From Adineta vaga (Eukaryota; Rotifera): DNA of 64,000 nucleotides. This document shows, piece by piece, positions 11,961 to 26,474 of this stretch. Both the position numbers and the translations under genes were made by a program. The stretch is from positions 11,408,001 through 11,472,000 of the forward strand of contig CP075493.1 of assembly GCA_021613535.1 (NCBI GenBank), written 5' to 3'. The notes beneath the pieces were generated by a model that was not told the origin of the DNA, did no database searches, and worked only from the letters and a program-made list of their open reading frames with translations. Within the stretch, counting starts at the first letter, position 1; each line of letters starts with the position of its first letter.

Positions 11961-13390
11961 AAATAAATTCAGTAGTTATGTGAAGTCTAAAATACAAAAT
12001 TTAATAAATCTTTCTAATCGTCACACTTCACACGTCTCTCAATGTTTTAGAATTGAGATGGATACACTCAGATATACTACTAATTAGTCGTAATAGCATA
12101 ATGACCGATTAGTTTTATCACCATATCTAAGTTTATTCAAGTCAAATTTAAAAGCGTTAATTGTAACTCAAAAATGACTGAACTGGGAAAAAAAATAAAT
12201 CCATTGCACCATGTTATCTTATCTCTCAATAAAATTATCATAGAGAACGTGAAAAAAGAAAAAAACAGAAGAAATCAATGCTGACTTTTCAGTCAGACGA
12301 TATTTTTTCCTTCTCTTTCGTCATCAGAAGTCAACCAAACTGCGCGTGCGCCTAACTTGAAGCAATCCATCGTCCATATTTTCTTTCCATTCGTTATATA
12401 CAGATAGAATTTTCAATAGATGTCCATCTATAGCGGTTTTTACACCATTTATTAAATCTATCATCGTATTCTCTCACAATTTGAATCGAGTATAGTATTT
12501 TCAAGATGTCTTGAGATGAATTCATCTACTTTTGATTTAGTTTTAGTTATAGAATAATGTCTTAGTAGTTATGGTATTCGACATGATAAGAATATGCTCA
12601 TTACTTGATTTGGACCTCATTTTTAAGTATGATATGAAGACACTAGAAAACTATATGCAAACACTTCTTCAATAATACCCGCAGTTCAGTAATGATAATA
12701 TTAGCAAAATCATTTAGCTTACATATGAAGAAATTTCAAAAACTTGACATGATATTTGATCATCTTTGCAAAAATTTCTCTAAATCAACATATATTATCG
12801 TTAATAAGTATTGGTAATAACGGATTTAGACAATAGATTGATAAGAGATATTTTGTTTATCGACAATGATTATTTCTGATTTAAAAAAAGAATAGTCGGA
12901 AGATATCTAATAAGTAAGAATTATACAACTGATTGAAGATATTTTTTAAGTTTTAGTATAGACTCGAAGGTATGATATATATTGTTATCAGAATTAATAA
13001 AACTTTCAAAAGTGAGTGTGGCGAATGAAATACAGACAACCGCATTGCTATTCTCCGAATGCAAGGTAAATATGTTGTATACATTGTAAACTTGATAAAG
13101 AAAGCAACATGACTGATAATATATGAGTTAAATATAAAAGTAATATTATAATTTATTTCTGTTCTGTATTTCTTCAATGCTAAAAGACTGGGGAAAATGC
13201 TGTTACAAAATTATTTTTTCGTTCTGTTTAGAATGTTGTCATAGTATACGTTTCTCTTGCAAATAAGCTTGTTTTTGCTTCTACCACTAATTGTATCGTC
13301 TATTAGCAACAGAGAAAAAACCCACTCGTAGTCGTCGGTTTCTATATTGAATAAAATTCTTTTAAATTTTCACTGAAGAGAATAAATGTT
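11961..13390. other. 1.4 kb AT-rich intergenic region
   Basis: No coding region with recognisable composition, repeat or RNA gene was found. It probably includes the promoter of the small secreted protein on the minus strand and of the large NO VEIN-type gene starting at 13391. A 74-residue minus-strand frame at 12953-13177 has no support. Confidence 0.5.
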
Positions 13391-16300
13391 ATGGATCGTA
13401 GTAGACGTGTTCCTAATAATCGAAAGCGTCGGCCACCAACCAAAAACCAGACAGAAGAATTAGCTGCTGCTGCTGCTGCTGCAAAACCGGAAAACTTCGT
13501 TTATGATAATCAAGATTTTCCCTCCCTATCTGCAGCTCCGGTCATATCAACGAAGAAAGATTCAAAGTCATCTACTCAGTTAAATGTACAACCAAAGATA
13601 GATGATCACGACGAAATAAAAACGCAACCATGTAATATAATAATGTGCTGTTTAAATGATTAATTTGATAGAAGTTTGATTTTCTTTAGTGGAATCGTCA
13701 AAAACTGAAGCATCGGTAACCACGAAACGAGCATCTCCATGGAAAACACCAGCAGAGCCGATGCAAGCTGTACCTTTGATGCATATTATATCTGAATGTG
13801 AAGAAGAAAAAGCCACTTCAAAAAAAAATCTTCCTACTGCATGTAAGATCTCTTTACTTTATTTTATCATGAATAACATAGGATGAACTATTCAGTGATA
13901 CTTGTAAATCAGAACTTTGTTCAATCATAAACAGGCGTTTTTCAATTTTTGTTTTTCATTAAAAGATACATCTGTCATTCAACCTGAAACTCGATTTATG
14001 ACACGTCGTGAAGATGAAATTGATACAAAATTATGTGAAATTATCCTAAATATCCATCTACGAAAAGAATATGTTTCACTTGAGCGTGTTGAACAAGAGC
14101 TTTTTGCATATTATAGAGTTCAATCATTTCGAGATCTACATGTCCACCAGCAGAATTTAAAAACATTAACTAATCTTATCCATCGTATTAAGGATGTCAC
14201 ATTTTATATGCAAATATTTGAACAAGTTTTCAATTTATGTACTTTACATGATCTCGGTCCATTGATAGCTAGATTTCTCAAACTCGAGACATACGAAGAT
14301 GCTCATTTAGGACCATTAGATGAGAATCCTGCAGTACAACGCGTCTTTAAGTATAAACCACGAAAACGTCATCAACCTATTCCGGAATTAACTTGTGGAC
14401 AAATAATAAATTCATTTCTTGTTTTCGGAGAAAGATATCATCGTAATGAACGCTATGATTACGACGCATTTCTCGACGATCTTGTTCAACAGAATCAATT
14501 ACATAATCAAAAAGAACTTGGTATTTATATTAAATCTTTTTCATATTTAATTGAAGTATGAATTTATAGAATGAACTTTAGAGAAATAACAATAGATCTT
14601 TTTGAATTATTGTAGGTATCAAGAAAAGTAGATCAAGAATGTAACAAATATAAGAAACAGATTGAAAAGGATGCACAAAGACAGATAATTCGAACAATCG
14701 AAACACGATTAGGCGAAATTCAAAATGATGTAGAAGACGAACTCAATTCATCAGCATACATCAACAAATCACCGATTGCTGTTTTGGATTATCTTGTTTC
14801 AATCGTTGACAAATATTTAACTGTACCTCAACAAAAACTTGTCCGTGATATATTGATGAAAATTCGAGAAAGTGAACTTCTACGATGTTTATTAAATATT
14901 AGTATATATTTGGGTACCATCGACGAACCTGCGAAATTCATTGATGAAATACAAAAATTCAATCGACAACAGGTGGATGAAAGTGGACGACAAAATTCTA
15001 CATCAACAAAATCGATGAATCATAGCAAAAAGGATCATCAACATACGGTCAATATGCAAAATGTAAGTTCTATTAATCATTTAGAATTGATCGAAAATAT
15101 CTTATATTTTAAGTCTAACACAACGATAGATTTGTCACGACCAACTATTGAGACATCATTTGAAAATTCGTCTTCACGGTCATCATTTGAGAATAGACCA
15201 AAAATATCGATAAAACAACTCTGTTCAGACATGTTCAAAATTCTGGTACGTTTCGATACAGTTCTTACTTTGAAACAATTATTTGATTTAAAAAAATATC
15301 TTTGTAATCAATATTCATTACATGATTTTTCCGAATTCGGTATTGCTAACGGCGATGATAAACCACTAGATATAATTACTTTTTTGCATACTTATCGTCA
15401 AGAAATCGATCCAAATGGAGAATTACTGATTTATGAAACGAATGCATCGTCAACAGGTGATCGACACGAACTGTATTCATTTGTTAATCAATTAGCAGTG
15501 ATTAACACTTGGAGAGAAAAACAACAAGGTGGAGAATTTTCGACAAGTAGAGAAGTTCCTTTGACTAAAAATCAACTGTCGGCTATTGGAAAAGCACTTC
15601 AATATAAATTCGGTGAAACTTTAACAAATACGCGTAGTTCTCAAATTATTAAAAAAGCAAAAAATCAATTTCATAAAGAACCACATTCAATTATCCAGTA
15701 AGTATTCTATCACTTATCTATAATTGTATCTGCGTTTATTTCTATGGATAGTTTCGAAGAATCTTTGTTAGATGAAGTTAATCTCAATCGTCTTGGAATA
15801 TGTCCACCATCACTTCTTGTTGATGAATCTCAATTATGTAAAATTATGCTTCAATGTCCGATTATGGATGATTTATCAACCTGGTTACAATGGTCCGATT
15901 TCTTTCAATCGAGATATGGTTCACTAAAAGCATTTATCGCTCGAAAAAAAGAAGAATTAGATTGTCTTCTTTTACTTGAAACATCAAATCATGAACTTTT
16001 ACGTCTTCCGATCGATTCTTCGCTTGATAAATTTGTAGAGGAATTAGAGAAAAGAAATATTCGTTCAAGTGTCGGTCATCTCTGTTCGATTATTATGTGT
16101 GAATATGTACAAGTCAATCAATTACCTAAAACTATATATCAACAAGTGATGAAAACATGGTTTATTGATCTTCGATCATCTGCTCAATTAGAACGTGATC
16201 GAAAAGAACCGATGCAGTATATTATGGAATTTATGACCTATTTACCAGGATTAATTGGTCAATCACGAATTGTTCAAGAATTAATACTTGATCCATTGGA

Positions 16301-19300
16301 TGAAGTCTTTGGAGAAAATGAAGAAATGAATGCACGCGAAAGAATCTGGTTATTAGCGCATGGAAAACAAAAATCAAAATTAGAAAAGTTCGGTTATATA
16401 CTTGATATTGATGAATGGAAAAATGAAAATAAATGGAAAGGAATTGAAGAACTTGAAGAGGAAGTCAACATTCAATCAATACAGACTTCGATTAGCAGAA
16501 CACAAATATTGCTTCAAGATACTGATGTACCGATAAGAATACAATCAACTTCAGTTGTAACCATTCCAACATCTCCTGCTGTTATCGAACGTCCAAATTC
16601 AATAAGCATTATTACAAATATCGATGATGCAAACTCAGGTTCTGCTGCATTTGAACATATTAAACAAATTCGTGAAGGATTTGGTGTTAATAATAATCTT
16701 GATTCTGTAGGACAATCAATTGTAGATAATCTGAAAGGTGTTCTTGAACGAAGTTTAGAAAAATTATCCAATGATCTCTATTCTGATCAAGGTCATTTCG
16801 TTTTGGAACTTATCCAAAATGCAGATGATAATCATTATCCTTCGGATTGTTTACCAACATTACGTTTTATTGTTTCATCAAATCGTATTCTTGTTTGTAA
16901 CAATGAAATTGGATTTCAATCGAACAATGTCACTGCTATTTGTAATGTAGGAAAATCAACGAAAGGTAAACATAAACAAGGTTATACTGGACATAAAGGT
17001 ATTAAAGTATTTATCTTATTTAAAATATATCGAATAGAATACTTTTTTTGTATATAGGAATTGGTTTTAAATCTGTTTTTATGGTATCTCATCGTCCTGA
17101 AATTCATTCGGGAGATTATCATTTTTGTTTCGATACGCTTTTAGGTAATGAACAAATTGGTTATATTCGACCAATTTGGTTAGAACAATCCGAAGAAATC
17201 TTACCATCAGCAGCCGATTGGAAAACATGTATTCGTTTACCAATAAAAATTGATCAACGTGGCGATCGATTGAAACGAAATTTTGATGATATTCAAGCTC
17301 GTCTTTTATTATTTCTTAATCGTCTTCGACAAATTGAAATTGTTCGAGAAAAAGATAATCATGAAAATCATACTCGAAGCTTCACACGTATTGATCATGC
17401 TCAAGGTCAAATTATTGAATTACAAGAACGAACAACTACATCAGACACTATTGTTCGAAGTTTTTGGCTTGTCGTTAAATCAAATAATGAAGTTCCGCCA
17501 AATATAAAAATGTATTTAAATGATATTAAAGGCGATGTTCAATCAACAATCATTGCTATTGCTTATCCATTAGATGCAATTCATGAAGCATCATCCTACG
17601 CTATACTTCCATCTCAACCACTTTTTGCTTATTTACCACTGCGTTCGTATGGTTTTCGTTTTATTCTTCAAGGTGATTTTGAAATACCTGCTACTCGACA
17701 AGAAGTTCTACGTGATAATATTTGGAATGATTGGTTGAAAAAAGAAATGGCTCAACTTATCCCTGTTGCTTATGATTTATTTAAAAATTTACCTAATCTT
17801 CTAACGACATGTTCAGTTGACGTACAAAAACATATTGGATCATTAAATTCACTTGAAACTTTGAAATATTTTATCAAAATGATTCCAGCACGTAATGAAA
17901 TCGATCCGTATTTTAATTCATTTATTGATAAAAGTATCAAAGGACTGATGGGTTGTATTCGCTTACCAATTATCAATGAAGATACTCAAGAAATACTTCA
18001 ATGGATATCACCAACACAATGTGTATTTGTTCGTGATTCATTCATAAAGCATATTTTTACTTCGGATCTACTTTTATCACATTTCAATAGTTATTATCTA
18101 AATGAACAATTTGTTCATGAATGTGATGAAACTATTTTAATGAAATTAGGCTGTCGACGATTAGATTTTTCGACTATTTTAAAATTAATTAAAACATTAT
18201 ATACACAAAATGATCAAGAACATTCGACAAAAACTACATCGATTGAACAGAGTTCGTTACGATTGAATTTTGTAATATTAATATAAAGAAAATGTCTTTC
18301 ATTTTAGTTGCTCAATGGTTTTTATGTATTGATTATAGTTTACAACAAGAACGAGAAAAACCAAGTTTTAATCTCGATGATACCGAACACAATGAACTGA
18401 CAACGATTGATCAATTAAAAAAACTGAAGATCATTCCATTACAAGAACAAACACGATTAGTATCGATCGAAGAGATGAAAGAACGAGTCATTCTTTTCCC
18501 ATTAGATAAATCAACACAATTTTCGAAATATCTCAAACTTGCTGCAGAAGGTTTACCAACTATTGATCAAAGATTAATCGAATATATCGAAAAGAAATAT
18601 CCTCGACGTTTAGATTCAATTAAAAATTTACTTAAAAGTATCGGTATAAGTGAATTTAATAATGTACGAAGAATTTTTACGAATCATATCTTACCCATTA
18701 TGTCAGATGAGATGGAATGGAAAACAAAATCTGATTCTGTTCTTATTGCATACTTAATTCTAATTTATAAAGATTTATATTCACTTAATCCAGCACATTT
18801 TGCCAATGATATGGAAAAATTAAGAAATTATTTAATTATCAAAACACGTCAAGGTAATTTCATTCGTATAAATTCGAATGACATTCAAGATATTGTTCAT
18901 TTAACATCATTTTATGGAAGTCAAACATCAGTCGATATGTTGAAATTATTTCCTAATCGATTTACATTTATATCCGAGATTATATCACTCAATATCAAAA
19001 AGAATTATTTTATCAAGATCGAGAACGACAACGATTTAGCTATTTTCTTAATGAACTAAATCTTCATGGTTCTTTTCTAATCAAGAAAATTGATCAAGGT
19101 AACTTTTTCTTTTCCATTCGAAACGTTTTTGTATACTCTTTATATTCTTGTAAGGTTTCGCTAAAGTTGAACAACTTGTAAATACACAATGGAGTTCAGA
19201 AATTGGCACATTATCTTCGTTGATATTTGAACCATTTCTCATTCAAGATAGTTGTTGTGCTGAATTGGATGCATTCATTACATCCAAAGATTCTCTTACT

Positions 19301-22029
19301 GCCGATCAATATCTTGAAATTTTACAGTATTTAGATTTTACATTTCAATACTTTCGATCTTATTATTCAGCATCAGTTATTCGTTCTCGTGATCGTCATA
19401 CAGGCGATATATCACCAGTACATGGTGTTGCTTCTTCACTTTGTTTATCGTTGAGAGGACATTCGTGGATACCAGTGTCGAATGAACAATTCTACAAACC
19501 ATCAGATGTCTATTGGTTACCAATGAATCATCCTTTTCGTCGATATGTTCCTTGTTTAGATCCATTGAAAGTTCTATTAAAAGATAAGAATTTTATTGAA
19601 GTACTTGGGTTTCAATCAGAAATATTACCAATGACAATGTTTGAATTATTAATGAAATGGTCATGTAATCTTGATCATGATAAATTATGGAAATTAATCA
19701 ATACGTCTAAAGAACAAAATTGGAATATGTAAGTTATTATCATAAGCAGATAGATAAATTCTCTTTTTTCATCTAGAATTCCATGTACAATATCTACTGA
19801 ATCACGTCAGTTGTGTCATGATACAGTTCTTAATATTCAAAATATCTACATATTTATATGTCAAGATGAAAACATCCGTCGTCTTCTTGCTAGTTTTCGA
19901 CACTGGCCATTGATATTCATTCCACGAACCAATAATATTGGAGAATTTCTTTATGCTAATGAAGTATTTTGGCAAGATCCACTCGGATTGTTAACACCTA
20001 TTGGTGATACAATAGATAATTCAAAACAACCAATCGCTATACAACCATATTATCAAAATAATCATGTCTTTCAACAATTCTTTTTCAATACGTTTCAAAT
20101 AAAACAAGGACCAACATTGAATGATTATCTTCTCTTACTAAAGAATATTAAATATAAAACATTGGATCATATTTGGAAATGCATTTGTGTGATTACAAAA
20201 TTAGCATTTACTGATAATAAACAAAGTTTTGTTCGAGGTATTTTAGAAAAAGGATCATCTTGATATAACAGTATAATCGAGTTTCTATTTAGATACAACG
20301 ATTGATTGGCCATTTATTCCTTGTTTGAATAATGGAAATAAATGCGTGAAGTATACAGATCGACCATATTTTCCTCATGATATGACTATTGCAAATCTTT
20401 TTTCCGATGTAATACGAATTATTCAGTTACCAAGTATGTTTTGTTTGAAAGCGAGAAAAATTCTAGTCGCATATTCGTTTCTTTTACTTTTTAGATGAGT
20501 TAATCCATATGGTTGAATTTAAGCAACAGTTTTGTACGCTTTTCAATATCGAAGATTTAGCAAATGTAATAAAACTATCGGCCAATGTTGATAACGAACA
20601 AATAGCAAGTGAATTACAAGAATTTTACAGTTATTCAATTGAAATCATTCAATATTGTTTAATTCACAATAAACTTCTATCAGAAGAACGAGCTTCTTAT
20701 CTTCAATCGATTTTCTCGGAAATGAATTTTCTTTCAGTTGGTTGTATTGATCTATCGTACCAATATGGTGAGAATATTTTTCGAAAAACACCTTCACCTT
20801 CGACGTTGATTTGTTATATCGAAGAATCTACAAGAAAGTTTTTCATTTTGCAAAAATATGAAACAAATGAAAACTATCATATCGATGCTATGGTAAATTA
20901 TTTGATCCAAGATACATCCATTCGTTTAAAACTATCGGAATCAATACAAAAATTATATAAATCATATAAAAAATATGGTATAGAATCATTAATGAAAGAA
21001 CGAGATGGACTTCCTGGTCACAATCTACCTAAATGGGTGATTCCACGAACAATAAAAAAGGAATTAGATTCTTCTGTGATGAAAAAGGAAACAGAAGAAG
21101 AAGAAGAAGAGGATGAAGCAAATAATGATGAGATTATTATTACACCAGAAATGTTAGAAAAAATGAAAAATGAACCTGGTTGGCAATTGAAAAAACCTTC
21201 CACTAAAATACTAGTAGATCCAACTCAACCAAAACGCGTCACTTGTTTTCCAGCTACAGCTGGTGCAGTTCGTACAGATGAAATTTTAGATAACAATCAT
21301 CCATCCATATCGAATTTACAATTGACAGATATGGTCAAAAAACAAAAGACAACAATTAATGATGAAATAACTTCCTCATCATCGAATCCCACCGACCATA
21401 ACTTCAGTGAACATACTGCTAAACAACTGGAAACAGAAGACAGAGAGAAAGATGTTAAAACTATGGATCGATCGACTGTACCTCATACGACTTCTGCTAG
21501 ACTCGGCGATTTTACATCGATACCACCACCTATCAGTTTCGAACATATTCGTATATCAAATTTTACCGATATTGTTCTATCTCCCACTATATTACCTGAT
21601 CAGTCTGCTGCTGCTACCATGCAGACGTCTAACAATGAAATTGATATTATAGTTGGTCGTCGAGGTGAAGATTTTGTCTATCGATATCTTCAATGGAAAC
21701 ATTCCGATGCACAAATCCAATGGATTAATCAGCAAGCAGAAACAGGCCAACCATTTGATATTGAAATAATTCATAAAGACAAAAACAAAAAACCAGAATT
21801 TATCGAAGTTAAAACTACTCGAGTACCTAATCAAAATACTTTTCAAATATCAATTGGTGAAGTGGACTGTTTACTTCAATATCAAAATAATTACTATATT
21901 TATCGTGTTTATTATAATGATGACGATGAAAAACTATCAACAATAACGATTTTAAGCCGAATTAAATATCATTTACAACAAAAAAAATTGGCACTTTCAA
22001 TAACAATTGCAGAAAAGTTTGATGAATAA
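13391..22029 (+). CDS. NO VEIN/sacsin-type protein: HATPase fold plus C-terminal DUF3883
   Basis: I read eleven exons: 13391-13631, 13690-13842, 13966-14555, 14616-15697, 15752-16998, 17058-about 18252, 18308-19098, 19155-19728, 19777-20237, 20293-20433, 20495-22029. The N-terminus is basic and Ala-rich (NFVYDNQDFPSLS). The sacsin-like ATP-binding fold follows: LIQNADDNHY (N box), a glycine motif spanning an intron (GYTGHKGIGFKSVF, exons 5/6), then a long helical middle. The end (IVGRRGEDFVYRYL ... FIEVKTT) is the DUF3883/NOV C-terminal domain with a nuclease-like E-x-K. Plant NO VEIN affects vascular development, and animal relatives are uncharacterised. Frame continuity fails at about 18972-18985, where the reading shifts before RDYITQYQKELF, and the 18252/18308 junction needs a weak GTTCGT donor. 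It could be a working gene with a sequence error or a recent pseudogene. Confidence 0.8.
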
Positions 22030-22329
22030 TTAACTTTTTTACTACATTTGCTTAAGACATACAACACGCGTTGTATATTTCTCTACAGAACAAATCATAT
22101 TTTTATTAAAATCAAATTCGAAAAAGAAGCTGAGTGAAATTTTCTCTTATACGTTATGAATAAATTCATTTACTATAGTAATGAAGCTATATGCACTGTT
22201 TGTTGATGCATTTTGATATATAAGACAAAAGCTGATAAGGTGAAACACGTGCACTAATACATTTGAAAAGCCATAGTATTATGTTGTAGTACGTATATTT
22301 GGTCATAAGTATGTGATTAACGATACATC
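22030..22329. other. Intergenic region between convergent genes
   Basis: Roughly 300 AT-rich bases separate the plus-strand NO VEIN-type gene and the end of the minus-strand three-module gene. No feature was recognised. Confidence 0.4.
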
Positions 22330-25300
22330 CTAATCGATATTGTGAAGTGTTGATTGTACGTGAACTTGTGCAATATTTCGGTTACATTTTTCTTTAAATT
22401 TGTGAAGTGCAGAAAGAATAAGGGGAACTGCAAGTTTAAGAAAAGTTGACAATCCACCATAAAGACCTAAAAGTGTTGTTAAAACAAAAATGAAACTATT
22501 TCGTTCTATTCGTGTAACAGAACAGACAGAGGATGACATGTACTGAAGAAACGTCCGTAAGATACATTTGATGAACATGTTTCAATAAACATATTCTGTA
22601 CAATGGAATCAACTGTGTCATTTGAAGCAAAACGAGTTTTATTCTTATTCAATCCATCGAGTGAGAATGAAGTGATATTTACGTATGAAGTTAAAAGATT
22701 AATACAAGATTTTTCGTATAGACATTCGATTGTACTTCGAAGAATTGATTCAAGTGGTGTACATCTGTAAGAAAAAAAAAGTAGTTCGTTATTTTATGCA
22801 CAGAAATATTTTCTTACCCAACAACGTAACCTGGAAGGAAAGGTGCTGATGCTTGTGTACACGTTGATAATGTCGCACAATTACAGTTATTCAATCCATA
22901 GTGCTGTGGATGTAAATATATAGTTGGTGAATCGCTCAAAAATCGAATAACAGGATACCAATTTGTTGTATATGCCGATACTAAACTATTTGCTTGTGTC
23001 ATACCTCGTATGAGTCGAAGAGAATTTGAAAATGAATTCGGTAGAGTTCCCAAAAAGTTAGTAAGTGATGCATTAATAAGTTTGTCAAACAATTGAAATT
23101 CAAGCATACTAGCGGAGACAAAAGATGAAGCAAGAAACTTTTCACGAGCATCGTTAGCAGCATCTTGGGAAGATTACAGACGATAATAAGACTTTGAAAA
23201 TGAGTAAAAACTGTGCCTTGAAGAGTAAATGCATTTATTGCTGCCTTCGAGACATCTAATTGATTGTATAAACGATATAATTCTTGAAGAAAAGATTCAG
23301 AAATAAATTGACTGCTGCATACTTGATGAAAATCACACGTAAGATCGACAAAAGATGAATATGTATTAGATAATTAAGTACAGGGGCAATTAACAGCATT
23401 TGAATCATAACGTTGTTGCAGCTGTTGAAATTCATCTAGAGATGGATTTTGAATTGTCAATGTAGTTATAGAATCGGTAAGAATCGTGTAGATAGCAAGA
23501 ATAAATAACGATGTGCAGAGACCGACTATATAGAATCTTGTAGCAGCACGTTCACGATAGATGTTACGAGTATGATACAGATTTTCGAAGATATTAAATT
23601 CTTTGATCCAAACATGAATCTTCATACGAAGTGTTGCAAGTCGTGATCGAAGAGAACCTAAACGATTACCGATTTGATTTGGTGCATTTTGCTGATGTCT
23701 TCTTTTTTGAGTGAGATTGATATAAATAGCGATAATGATGGGAGTTAAGAAGCGTAGAGAGACAGATAATCCCCCTATTAGAGATATAATTTGTGTTATT
23801 ACTTCGATTAGTGTATTTCTTCGTGATATCTGATAGGAACATAATGTTGGCTGACATTGAATAAAATAAGCTGAATAACTTTGAGATCCATTCCAATATT
23901 CAATAAATAGTTCTGATAGAATAGAACCAACACTATCATTTATCGAGTAATGACTAGCAAAAGAAGACGAATTCAATCGTGTAAAATTATTCAATGTTGA
24001 TACATTAAAATAACTGAAAAGATAATTTAAACAGATGTTATTATCATAGAAACATTCTAATGTTGATTGTAACAGAGATTCAACAGGAAAACATGCAGTA
24101 TACAGACCAGGTATAGTATAATGATCAATCCAATTTCCACGAGTGCCACTATAAATACCTGTCGTTACTTTACAACTTGGATCATTTGCACATGCGCATG
24201 ATGAAGATGAATTATCATAAATATGTTCCAATGGATACATCGCTGCAGTAGGAGGAGATGAAGCATTTATGCGAATGTCGAAATTACTGCGAGCTCCAGT
24301 GAGAAACTGATTAACATGTGTAAAATTACGCATTAATTGAAGAAAACGTCGAAATTCATTGATAGTTTCTAATTTGAATTGATGAATGATCGAAAGCATT
24401 TGATTAGTAAATAGGTCAATATTCAATAAATCAGCAGTAATCAATTGAATTTGTTCGAATTTTTCAAGTGTACTGATGATCGTATTATTCGAAAAAGTAC
24501 ATAATGATTGAAGTAATTGAAAAAGAGTTGCACTATTATGAAAATCACGGTAATAGTTTGGTGTATCCCATGCACGAATTGTACGAGCAACAGTAGTTAT
24601 CCAACGCGATGAAATAAAGTCACTCGAGCATACTTGGTGATAGAATGGTTTTAAATGAACTAACGAACCATAGGATACTGTCAATTGTGTACAGGGACAT
24701 CGAAGTGAAGAAATCAAACCATTACTTTCAGATTGTTGGAATTGCATGATCGTCATTAAAGAAGGATTGACCACTTTGATTAATTTTGTATCAGATCTAA
24801 GTAATAGATAGAAAATAAGAATGGCTAACGTAAATGAAAGAGAGATAATGTAAAAGCGTGTCATCCAACGTTGTTGTTTAATATCTGATGATTGTTGTCG
24901 AAGCAATGTGTTAAATAGATTCAGATGAACAACTAATTGCCATAACGATCGAATCGATGTTCGAAATCGTTCTGAGCAAGATATATCTGCTAAAGAAAAG
25001 GAATATTAACTCATATATGATATTATTTCAACAATTGGTTTTCAAAAACACTTACCTGTAGTTTCACTGATATCCTTATTATTATTATTATCATCATTAT
25101 CGGCAGTCTCATGTTTTGATATGCGTTTCATACAACAATTAATAAAGTTAATCATATGCGGGACAAGAAGACGTAAGACAACGGATAGGCCACCATAAAG
25201 TGCAAGTAGAGATGCTAATATGTAGAGAAAGCTTGAATGTTGAACATTTATATAAGTACATATCTGTGGTTGACATTGAGTAAAATATGCAGAATAGTTA

Positions 25301-26474
25301 AGAGATGGTGACCAACGATTGACAAATGAAGTTTTAATCAATTGCTCGAACGTTTTATTTTCATTTGCATATTCGAGTTCAATCAGAGCAGTCGGTGTGG
25401 AGTTCGATGGTATTTTTAAATGCATGGCTAAAATATTTAATGTACTCTGATTGGTTAAGAAACTGTTTGTTAATGATGATAACACCAGTGATTCTAACGG
25501 CCAACATCCCATAAACCAATTATTCGGTGTATATGACGCATTGATTAGAAATATACTTACTTGTCCATCATTATCAATTGTTTCAATATCATAGAAGCCA
25601 GCTGGTAAATAGCAAGTTGCATTAACATCACATGTGCAATATCGAAGATTTTTCATTCCTTTGAAATAGTTTAATTGCGCATTGAGATACCAATTAACAT
25701 CGTCATTTGTGTAAGTTAAAAGTGTGTATGGTGTCTGAATTCCAGAAATGAATGTATTTCCCATTGTAAATGATCGATAGAAAGATATATATATTGAGAG
25801 AAATAAGTAATGGCATCCGTTTGAAAGCGCTCAAATATTGCTTCTCCCCGAGCAAAGAATAATCTTTCGCTCAATAAATAATCCGAGATAAGTCTTTCTG
25901 TATAGAAAATTTCGATATTATTATTAATAGTTGCTTGTGATAAATCACATAATTTACGTAGAACTTGAAATTGATTACTGGCCGTAGCACGAAAATCAAC
26001 AACAAAACGTCTGAATGTAACATTATCGAAAAGTATATCAATCCATTCTTGAGAAATAAATTGACTCGTACAGATCTTATCATATTCAACAACAAACTCA
26101 GCAAATGAACCGGTTAAAATTGAAATTTGAGTGCATGGACATTTAAGAGTTGTATCATAAAGTTTTTGTAGTTCCATATATATCTCGAGAGACGGATTAC
26201 TTACTTCATAGTGTCTTGTTTCTAAACGTATTCCATTGTAAATAAGAATGATTGACATGCCAACAAAAAGAAGAAGGAGATAGATTCGTGTTGACCATCG
26301 TTGAATACTGATTGTTGCTTGATCAATCGCCTCAGTTTCGAATAGATTTATCTGAAGAAGATATTGTCGCATTCGACGATATATACGACAAGAATCCATT
26401 AATTCTCGACAAAAATAACTGAATTCGATCGAATAATACTCTTGTGCTTTGAAAGAAAAAGTGCGTAGAAGCAA
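22330..26474 (-). pseudogene. Three-module two-TM Cys-rich membrane protein; third module decayed
   Basis: One minus-strand gene carries three tandem copies of a module of about 400-450 residues. Each module has an N-terminal membrane segment (IYLLLLFVGMSIILIYNGI in the first), NPSL, the cysteine motif CPCTQ, a V/I-C-(S/T)-S-(D/Q)-FIS stretch, a second cysteine cluster (C-T/A-C), N-glycosylation sites, CQPxxCxY, and a C-terminal membrane segment (LYGGLSVVLRLLVPHMI). Modules 1 and 2 are joined by an intron (24990-25055) and 2 to 3 without a break. The topology resembles DEG/ENaC-type channel subunits, but I see no firm homology. Module 1 changes frame in a short TA run at about 25785-25797. 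Module 3 has an in-frame TAA at 23374-23376 where CAA is expected, and two one-base shifts (around 23170, and around 22530). An intron (22765-22817) is still readable in module 3. Confidence 0.7.

Noticed and set aside
12953-13177. 74-residue minus-strand frame with hydrophobic stretches
   Set aside because: AT-rich low-complexity composition, no domain, no splice partners.
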